From Bacteroidota bacterium (GTDB lineage: Bacteria > Bacteroidota > Bacteroidia > CAILMK01), in the NCBI GenBank assembly GCA_026391915.1, contig JAPLCZ010000290.1:1-35658 (forward strand): DNA of 35,658 nt, in the 5' to 3' direction. Under the pieces are notes generated by a model. The model did not search any database, was not told where the DNA came from, and saw only the letters and a program-made list of their open reading frames with translations. Below are positions 28,904 to 35,658 of the stretch, in pieces. The position numbers and the translations under genes were made by a program. Each line of letters begins with the position of its first letter. The stretch's first letter is position 1.

Positions 28904-29728
28904 ATGCCATCAACCGTACAATGGGAAACCATTAAAGTCTATAAAGAAATCCTTTTTACCCTTCATGAAGGGATAGCAAAAATTAGTATCAACCGCCCAG
29001 CAAAGCATAATGCTTTTACGCCACTCACAGTGGAAGAAATGATTGATTCCATGAATATTTGTAGGGATAATCCTGATATTATTACCATCATTTTAACAGG
29101 GGAAGGAGGCAATGCTTTTTGCAGCGGTGGCGACCAATCTGTACGCGGACATGGTGGTTATGTGGGTGAGGATACCATACCAAGATTGAATGTGCTTGAC
29201 CTACAAAAACAAATTCGTTCCATCCCCAAAGCAGTGATTGCCATGGTGGCAGGATGGGCAATTGGTGGCGGCCATGTGCTACATGTAATTTGTGATTTAA
29301 CCATTGCTGCGGAGAATGCACGCTTTGGGCAAACAGGCCCTAAAGTGGGTAGCTTTGATGGTGGCTTTGGTGCCTCCTATCTTGCACGTATTGTGGGGCA
29401 AAAGAAAGCCCGCGAAATATGGTTTTTGTGTGACCAATATGATGCGCAGGAAGCACTACAAATGGGCTTAGTAAATAAAGTTGTTCCTCTGGAAATGTTG
29501 GAAACTGTTACCATAGAATGGTGCAAAAAAATCATGGAAAAGAGTCCGCTTGCTATACGCCTTTTGAAATCTTCTTTCAATGCAGAGTTAGACGGGCAGG
29601 CAGGGATTCAAGAGCTTGCAGGCAATGCCACCCTCCTTTATTATTTATCTGATGAGGCTAAGGAAGGGAAGAACTCCTTCCTTGAAAAACGCAAACCTGA
29701 CTTCAGCAAATTCCCTAAGTTCCCCTAA
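28904..29728 (+). CDS. menB: 1,4-dihydroxy-2-naphthoyl-CoA synthase
   Basis: [98 protein letters not shown] end. Confidence 0.96.
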   Translation: MPSTVQWETIKVYKEILFTLHEGIAKISINRPAKHNAFTPLTVEEMIDSMNICRDNPDIITIILTGEGGNAFCSGGDQSVRGHGGYVGEDTIPRLNVLDLQKQIRSIPKAVIAMVAGWAIGGGHVLHVICDLTIAAENARFGQTGPKVGSFDGGFGASYLARIVGQKKAREIWFLCDQYDAQEALQMGLVNKVVPLEMLETVTIEWCKKIMEKSPLAIRLLKSSFNAELDGQAGIQELAGNATLLYYLSDEAKEGKNSFLEKRKPDFSKFPKFP

Positions 29729-29731
29729 CAA

Positions 29732-30649
29732 ATGGCGCAATCAAAAGATTGGATTAAAGCCGCAAGACCACATACTTTACCTCTTGCCATTGCAGGGAGT
29801 TTGTTAGGTATTTCGTTGGCATATCATCAGCTGCATGGGGTTAATTATTTGATTGCAGCACTCACCGTTTTTACTTCAATGTTGTTGCAGATTTTATCCA
29901 ACATTGCCAATGATTTTGGAGATGCCATTAATGGCGCTGATAACGCAGACAGAGTTGGCCCTTTGCGCATGACTCAGTCCGGCGCTATCACCAAAACAGA
30001 AATGAAAAAAGGGATGATTTTACTTTCTGTCCTTTCTTTTTTATCAGGAGTTAGTCTGCTGATTACATCTGTTTATTTGGATAAAATTTCTGCCATAGCA
30101 GCGGGAGGGTTTTTATTGGCTGGCATTATTGCCATACTTGCAGCCATAGCCTATACCGCCACTGACAAACCTTATGGCTATATGGGTTTGGGTGATGTAA
30201 GCGTTTTTCTTTTCTTTGGATTGCTCTCAGTGGGCGGTGCTTTTTTTATGCAGGCGGGTATATTGCCCTTCCGGATTTTATTACCCACCATTGCTTTTGG
30301 TTTGCTTTGCGCAGGTGTGCTTAACGTAAATAATATCCGCGATATTGAAACAGATAAGCCCGCAGGAAAGTTCACCATACCTGTTAGGCTTGGGCGGGAA
30401 AAAGCCACCTATTATCATTGGATGTTGATGGTGATTGCTACACTTTTTATTCTTCAATATTCATGGTTTGAATTCCATAATATTCATATGCTTTTGCATT
30501 GCATACCTGTTATCCTTTTTGTTATAAATGGCTTCCAAGTTTGGAAATCTAAAACCTCTGCAGAGGCAGCACCTTTGTTAAAAAGGCTTGTGCTAAGTAT
30601 TCTTTTTTTTACCATTGTTTTCTCCATTGGCTTAATAGTAGAATCTTAA
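29732..30649 (+). CDS. menA: 1,4-dihydroxy-2-naphthoate polyprenyltransferase
   Basis: ARPHTLPLAIAGSLLG; NIANDFGDAINGADNADRVGPLRMTQSGAI; NNIRDIETDKPAGKFTIPVRLG. Confidence 0.95.
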   Translation: MAQSKDWIKAARPHTLPLAIAGSLLGISLAYHQLHGVNYLIAALTVFTSMLLQILSNIANDFGDAINGADNADRVGPLRMTQSGAITKTEMKKGMILLSVLSFLSGVSLLITSVYLDKISAIAAGGFLLAGIIAILAAIAYTATDKPYGYMGLGDVSVFLFFGLLSVGGAFFMQAGILPFRILLPTIAFGLLCAGVLNVNNIRDIETDKPAGKFTIPVRLGREKATYYHWMLMVIATLFILQYSWFEFHNIHMLLHCIPVILFVINGFQVWKSKTSAEAAPLLKRLVLSILFFTIVFSIGLIVES

Positions 30650-30650
30650 A

Positions 30651-31673
30651 ATGCGCCACACTGCCGACTTCCATCTTCTCCACCTCCACTTTAAAAAACC
30701 TGCAGGGACATCCCGCGGGGAGTTGCTGAATAAGCCATCTTATTTTTTAACTATTACGGATAATGAAACTGGAATTAGCGGGGTAGGGGAGTGTTCAATT
30801 CTCCCCAATTTAAGTTTGGATGATGTGCCGGAAGTGGCAGTAAAGCTTCAGGAAATTTGTTACAACATTAACCAGCACCAAAGTTTTGAACTGCCTGTTT
30901 GGATAAATAAATTCCCTGCCGTTAGGTTTGCTTTGGAGATGGCTTTGTTGGATTTAAATAATGGAGGGAATGCCCTTTTTTATGACACAGATTTTACCAT
31001 AGGCAAATTTGGAATCCCAATTAACGGATTAATTTGGATGGGCAACCCATCTGAAATGTGGCAGCAAATTGTAGAGAAAATTGAAGCAGGATTTTCTGTT
31101 ATCAAAATGAAAGTTGGTGCAATAGATTTTGATTCTGAACTCTCTCTCATCAAAAAAATAAGAGATACTTATGGCAACAAAATAGAACTAAGGTTGGATG
31201 CCAATGGTGCTTTTGGTTTGGATGAAGCCAAAAAGAAACTGAATGCTTTAGCCCCCTATAATATCCATAGTATTGAACAGCCAATACAGGCAGGTAACCT
31301 GCCAGCAATGGCAACTCTTTGTAGTAATTCCCCTATCCCTATTGCGCTGGATGAGGAGTTAATTGGCATCAATTCTTTTGACGAAAAAAGACAAATCCTC
31401 AACTACATAAAACCGAAATACATTATCCTTAAACCCTCTTTAATAGGGGGCTTTGCCATGGCAGAAGAATGGATGGATTTGGCAGAAAACAATAACATTG
31501 GTTGGTGGGCAACCTCTGCTTTAGAGAGCAATATTGGGCTTAATGCTATTGCACAATGGGTGTCGCAATTCAAACCCAAAATGCCACAAGGGTTGGGCAC
31601 GGGTGGGCTGTTTACCAATAATACCCCATCCCTTCTTTTTATTGAAAATGGTAACCTCTTTTATCAATCTTAA
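30651..31673 (+). CDS. menC: o-succinylbenzoate synthase
   Basis: Enolase superfamily: IKMKVGAIDFDSEL, LRLDANGAFG, IEQPIQAGN, LDEELIG, KPSLIGGF; linked to menB/menA. Confidence 0.9.
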   Translation: MRHTADFHLLHLHFKKPAGTSRGELLNKPSYFLTITDNETGISGVGECSILPNLSLDDVPEVAVKLQEICYNINQHQSFELPVWINKFPAVRFALEMALLDLNNGGNALFYDTDFTIGKFGIPINGLIWMGNPSEMWQQIVEKIEAGFSVIKMKVGAIDFDSELSLIKKIRDTYGNKIELRLDANGAFGLDEAKKKLNALAPYNIHSIEQPIQAGNLPAMATLCSNSPIPIALDEELIGINSFDEKRQILNYIKPKYIILKPSLIGGFAMAEEWMDLAENNNIGWWATSALESNIGLNAIAQWVSQFKPKMPQGLGTGGLFTNNTPSLLFIENGNLFYQS

Positions 31674-31675
31674 TC

Positions 31676-32557
31676 ATGCCCCAAACCTTAGAAAAGATTC
31701 ATGAATTTACTGGGCATAAGGATGGAATTTATTCTTTAGTGGCTGCGGATAATGAAGACTCTTTTTTCTCAGCGGCAGGAGATGGAATGGTGATAAAATG
31801 GAATATTAAAACTGCTGAGGCAGGATTGGTTGTAGCACGACTATCTGTTGCAATTTATTCTCTTGCTTTCCTGCAAAATCAAAATATTCTTTTTTCAGGT
31901 ACACGCTTTGGGGGGCTATATCGTTTAGATTTAAACACCCAAAAACAAACCAATTATACAGAGTTGGAAGGAGATGTTTTTTCTTTACTTTTGTTAAATG
32001 AAACTGAACTTATTGCTGCCACAGGAAACGGAATTATCTACAAAATAAATACTGAGGATGGGAGTATTATTCATCAAACCAAACTCTCAGAAAAGGCGTG
32101 TAGAGTTTTGGTAAAACATCCCAAAGAGAATAAAATTGCCTCAGGTTGGAGTGATAATTTTATTAGAATAATTGATGCTGATTCTCTTGAACTGAAAGCG
32201 GAAATTTTAGCACATGCCAACTCTGTATTTTCTCTTGGCTATAGCCCCAATGGAAAATATATTTTCTCTGGTGGCAGGGATGCCATCCTCAATATTTTTG
32301 AAGAAGAAATTTTAGAGAAATCTAATTCTCTTATTGCACATTTATACACCATCAATGATATTCAATGGCAACCTAACACAAAAATTTTTGCCACTGCCAG
32401 CCGTGATAAAACCATCAAACTTTGGGAAGCCGAAACTCTAAATCTTTTGCAGATGATTACCGCCAGCACCCACTCCATCAACAAACTTTTATGGGTGGAT
32501 AATTACCTTATTGCAGCAGGCGATGATAGGAAGATTGGGGTGTATGTTTTACAATAG
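31676..32557 (+). CDS. WD40 repeat protein
   Basis: Repeated blade motifs, e.g. HKDGIYSLVAADNEDSFFSAAGDGMVIKWNI, HANSVFSLGYSPNGKYIFSGGRDAILNIF, IFATASRDKTIKLWE. Confidence 0.9.
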   Translation: MPQTLEKIHEFTGHKDGIYSLVAADNEDSFFSAAGDGMVIKWNIKTAEAGLVVARLSVAIYSLAFLQNQNILFSGTRFGGLYRLDLNTQKQTNYTELEGDVFSLLLLNETELIAATGNGIIYKINTEDGSIIHQTKLSEKACRVLVKHPKENKIASGWSDNFIRIIDADSLELKAEILAHANSVFSLGYSPNGKYIFSGGRDAILNIFEEEILEKSNSLIAHLYTINDIQWQPNTKIFATASRDKTIKLWEAETLNLLQMITASTHSINKLLWVDNYLIAAGDDRKIGVYVLQ

Positions 32558-32627
32558 TGTTATTGTTTTTTCATTTTTTTACTGACAACTGACAACTAAT
32601 TTTGTTGCAATTACTGAGAAACAAAAA

Positions 32628-35249
32628 ATGGCAAGCAAAACTTTTGTGGTATTTAGCAGATGGGTTAGCCTTGCCTTTTTGGTGATGTTGGCATCTTGCA
32701 ATCTATTTCACCGCACTGCCAAAAACGATTTATTTGATATGCCGCCGGATGCTGTGGAGATGCCAATGGTTACCATTACACCACCAATTAAAGTGTTTCA
32801 TGGGTTGGATACTATGAAGTTTAAACTCATCCATACTAGACTTGATATAGAACCCAATTTTAAAACCCGGGAACTTTATGGAGTTGCAGAATTAACCTTG
32901 ACTCCAAATGTTTTTCCGCAAGATACTTTGGTATTGGACGCAAGGAATTTTACCTTCACAAATGTTGGTGAGTATAATGGTAATGCCTGTGGAAGCACTG
33001 AAAACTTAGAATATAAATATGATGGTAAAAAATTAAGGATTGCTTTGCACAAAATAATTTACCCAACCCATCGAATTATAATAAGGATAGAATACATCGC
33101 CTGCCCAGATGCTGCCCTTGTAAGCGAAGGAAAATCCGTTAGTAAAAGAGGTATGCATTTTATCACGGAAGATAGCCTCAATAAATATGATTATTTCCCG
33201 CAAATGTGGACACAAGGGGAGACGGAATACAACTGCAATTGGTTCCCAACCATAGAATCCACAAGCCAGAAATCTACTTATCAAATTTTCCTAACCGTGG
33301 ATTCGGACATGGTAACTTTAAGCAATGGAGAGTTGGCGTATTCAGAGAAAAATGATGATGGCACACGCACAGATTTCTGGATTTCTGATAAACCTTTTGC
33401 ACCCTATTTAGTAATGGTTGCCGCCGCCAAATGGAAGGTTTATCAAGACCTATGGCGAGATAGTATCCCTGTAAATTATTACCTTGAACCCAAATATTTC
33501 CCTTATGCAAAAATGATTTTTGGCAATACACCGGAGATGCTCACTTTCTTTTCGAATAAGTTGGGATATGATTATCCGTGGCAAAAATTTTCGCAATTGG
33601 TGGCAAGAGAATTTGTGGCAGGTGCCATGGAAAATGTTTCGGCAGTTGTGCATTATGAGGGTCTGCAACATGATGCAAGAGGTCATCTGGATTTTACGGG
33701 AGAAGATTATATTTCACATGAATTATTCCACCAATGGTTTGGTGATTTAGTTACTTGCCAAAGCTGGAGTCAGCTTTCCATGAATGAGTCTTTCGCCACT
33801 TTTGGGGAGTACATATGGGCAGAATATAAATATGGCAAGCAAGAGGAATCACTTAAAAGAGCAAACAATCTGGAAACCTATCTTGTAAGCTCAACTTACT
33901 CTGATGAGGCAATTATTTACCCCTACTATAATGACCCCGAAGAACTTTTTGACCGCATCCGCTATGAAAAAGGCGGACTGGTTTTAAACATGCTGAGGCA
34001 GGAATTGGGGGACTCTATTTTCTTTTTAGGATTGAAAAATTATCTGCATGAACGCGCCTTTAAAACCACCGAAGCTGACCGCCTCCGCATGGCAATGGAA
34101 GAAACTGCAGGGCGTGATTTGAAACTCTTTTTCCAGCAATGGTTTTTCTCCCCCGGCCACCCTGATTTAAGAATTTCCTTTAGGTATGATAGCCTTGGTA
34201 AGAAATCAATAATGACGGTTCTACAACTCCAAAAAGATGGAGAAATACCACTGTATAATATCCCTGTAAAAGTTGGGGTTTACTTTGGGAGTAGCCATAA
34301 AGTTTACAACATTCGCCTATCAAAAATGAGGGATAGTTTTATGTTCGATGCACCCACACCACCCTCCACCATTGTGTTTGATGAAGGTAAAAATATCGTC
34401 TGCCGCAAACGCGAAATCAAAACCACGCAGCAATGGTTTGAGCAGCTAAAACATAGTCCTCTTTATGGTGATAAACGCGAAGCCATTATGGCTTTGGGCG
34501 AGGTGTGGAGGGAGCTCAGCACAGATACTTTAACCCAGATTTTAAAACTTTGCATTGAGGATTCGTTTTGGGCAATTCGCAAATTGGGCATAAATGTTTT
34601 TATGCTTGATGAACAAAGCCCGACACAGAAAGCAGTGTTTGAAATCTATGGTGATAAAATAAAAAGAATTGCTTTGCATGACCCTAAGGCCTCTGTACGT
34701 AATGCCGCTGTTTACGCCATACGAATCCAACTGGGTAAAGAAGCAAATTGGTTATATAAAGAGGCTATTAAAGATTCATCTTATAAGGTGGTGGCAACTG
34801 CAACTTCTGCCTTAGAACAATATGCAGATTACAAAACGCATGAGGATACTTTAGCTCTTCTAAAACTCCTGGCACCTAATGAGAGTATTGATGAAGATGG
34901 TGAAGTTATCCTCTCAACTTCAAAAGTTTTAGCAAAAATTGGAGGCGAAGATAAACGTGAGTATTTTCATAAAAATTTCTATTTCCTAAGCGGTTATTAT
35001 CTCTCTTTCTACCAATCCAACTATGAAAAATATTTGGACAGAATGAGTGAGGACTTTGTAGTGGATGAAGTGGATTTTATCATCAATATAAAACCCCGCC
35101 TAAAAGGCAGCATGGGTTTGATAACCTATAAATCAATGCTTAAGAATCTATCTGATAGATTAAAAAGAAAACATGCTTACTCGCCAGAAAATCTTGACAA
35201 CAAATTCAGCAAAGCAATTAGCAGATTAGAGCAGGAATCTAATCTGTAG
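32628..35249 (+). CDS. M1 family aminopeptidase, lipoprotein, with HEAT-like C-terminal region
   Basis: MLASC lipobox; GAMENVSAV; HELFHQWFGDLVT...NESFATF; C-terminal helical repeats (AVYAIRIQLGKEANWLYKEAIKDSSYKVVATATSALEQY). Confidence 0.92.
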   Translation: MASKTFVVFSRWVSLAFLVMLASCNLFHRTAKNDLFDMPPDAVEMPMVTITPPIKVFHGLDTMKFKLIHTRLDIEPNFKTRELYGVAELTLTPNVFPQDTLVLDARNFTFTNVGEYNGNACGSTENLEYKYDGKKLRIALHKIIYPTHRIIIRIEYIACPDAALVSEGKSVSKRGMHFITEDSLNKYDYFPQMWTQGETEYNCNWFPTIESTSQKSTYQIFLTVDSDMVTLSNGELAYSEKNDDGTRTDFWISDKPFAPYLVMVAAAKWKVYQDLWRDSIPVNYYLEPKYFPYAKMIFGNTPEMLTFFSNKLGYDYPWQKFSQLVAREFVAGAMENVSAVVHYEGLQHDARGHLDFTGEDYISHELFHQWFGDLVTCQSWSQLSMNESFATFGEYIWAEYKYGKQEESLKRANNLETYLVSSTYSDEAIIYPYYNDPEELFDRIRYEKGGLVLNMLRQELGDSIFFLGLKNYLHERAFKTTEADRLRMAMEETAGRDLKLFFQQWFFSPGHPDLRISFRYDSLGKKSIMTVLQLQKDGEIPLYNIPVKVGVYFGSSHKVYNIRLSKMRDSFMFDAPTPPSTIVFDEGKNIVCRKREIKTTQQWFEQLKHSPLYGDKREAIMALGEVWRELSTDTLTQILKLCIEDSFWAIRKLGINVFMLDEQSPTQKAVFEIYGDKIKRIALHDPKASVRNAAVYAIRIQLGKEANWLYKEAIKDSSYKVVATATSALEQYADYKTHEDTLALLKLLAPNESIDEDGEVILSTSKVLAKIGGEDKREYFHKNFYFLSGYYLSFYQSNYEKYLDRMSEDFVVDEVDFIINIKPRLKGSMGLITYKSMLKNLSDRLKRKHAYSPENLDNKFSKAISRLEQESNL

Positions 35250-35433
35250 AATTTATCCTAACTCGCCTAAGATTTTTTTAACTTAAATAATACCATACAA
35301 GCCGTATAGGATTATTTTGGGTAGTATAATTTAGATTGCATGGATAAAAGATTCTAAAAAAGTTTTTTGAAGATACCTATAGTAAAATGAGAAACCCTTT
35401 ACTTTGCGGGTTCAAAAAATAAAGCCAAAGACA

Positions 35434-35658
35434 ATGAGAAAAATTTTTATGTTGGTTATGATGAGTTTTGCTTTCGTAGCCATTTTTAATTCTAAGGTAA
35501 GTGGTGTTGCTTATTGCAAACCATCTTATCCAAATGCATGTACAAGTTTCAATACCTACATTGCTAGCGTTACAATTGATGCCTATACAAGAACAACAAC
35601 TTGCGGCACTAACAATTATGACACTGGAGGAATATCCAAGTCAGTTGCCACCATGGTA
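35434..35658 (+). CDS. Secreted protein N-terminus (GEVED-like), truncated at the window edge
   Basis: MRKIFMLVMMSFAFVAIFNSKVSGVAYCKPSYPNACTSFNTYIASVTIDAYTRTTTCGTNNYDTGGISKSVATMV; signal peptide, then a YCxP...CxxFNTYI pattern typical of GEVED/T9SS adhesin-like proteins. Confidence 0.55.
   Translation, partial: MRKIFMLVMMSFAFVAIFNSKVSGVAYCKPSYPNACTSFNTYIASVTIDAYTRTTTCGTNNYDTGGISKSVATMV

Noticed and set aside
32580-32598. ctgacaactgacaac-type repeat in intergenic DNA, also near 8350 and 23717
   Set aside because: Short degenerate AT-rich spacer motif commonly seen in such genomes; not enough here to support a defined element.

Overview
The window looks like a Bacteroidota chromosome segment (Chitinophagales/Sphingobacteriales-like). 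This is judged from TAnnTTTG promoter boxes, T9SS type A sorting domains and Omp28/DUF6029-type proteins. Most of it is housekeeping: rpmH-rnpA-yidD, fmt, dnaE, lysC, and a menB-menA-menC menaquinone block. It also carries envelope genes: two M1 peptidases, a VWA protein, a serine hydrolase and an Omp28/DUF6029 pair. The points most worth a second look are: (1) an M1 peptidase apparently fused to a C-terminal outer-membrane barrel with an Omp85-like LRGY motif; (2) a small accessory insertion between fmt and dnaE, with three hairpin types followed by an ORF6N gene and a divergent UDG-fold gene that share a near-identical upstream module with an identical 29-nt core; (3) a metal/redox export cluster (HMA-MauE, HYC_CC_PP, thioredoxin-like T9SS, multicopper oxidase, T9SS protein, heavy-metal-binding lipoprotein) whose first two genes lie between two inverted copies of a REP-like palindrome; (4) an M16 peptidase gene that appears to have lost two internal segments, one out of frame. 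No CRISPR array, tRNA or rRNA was recognised. I found no compelling evidence for a complete, entirely new system; the fmt-dnaE insertion and the M1-barrel fusion are the best candidates. Domain calls are from reading motifs, not from searches.
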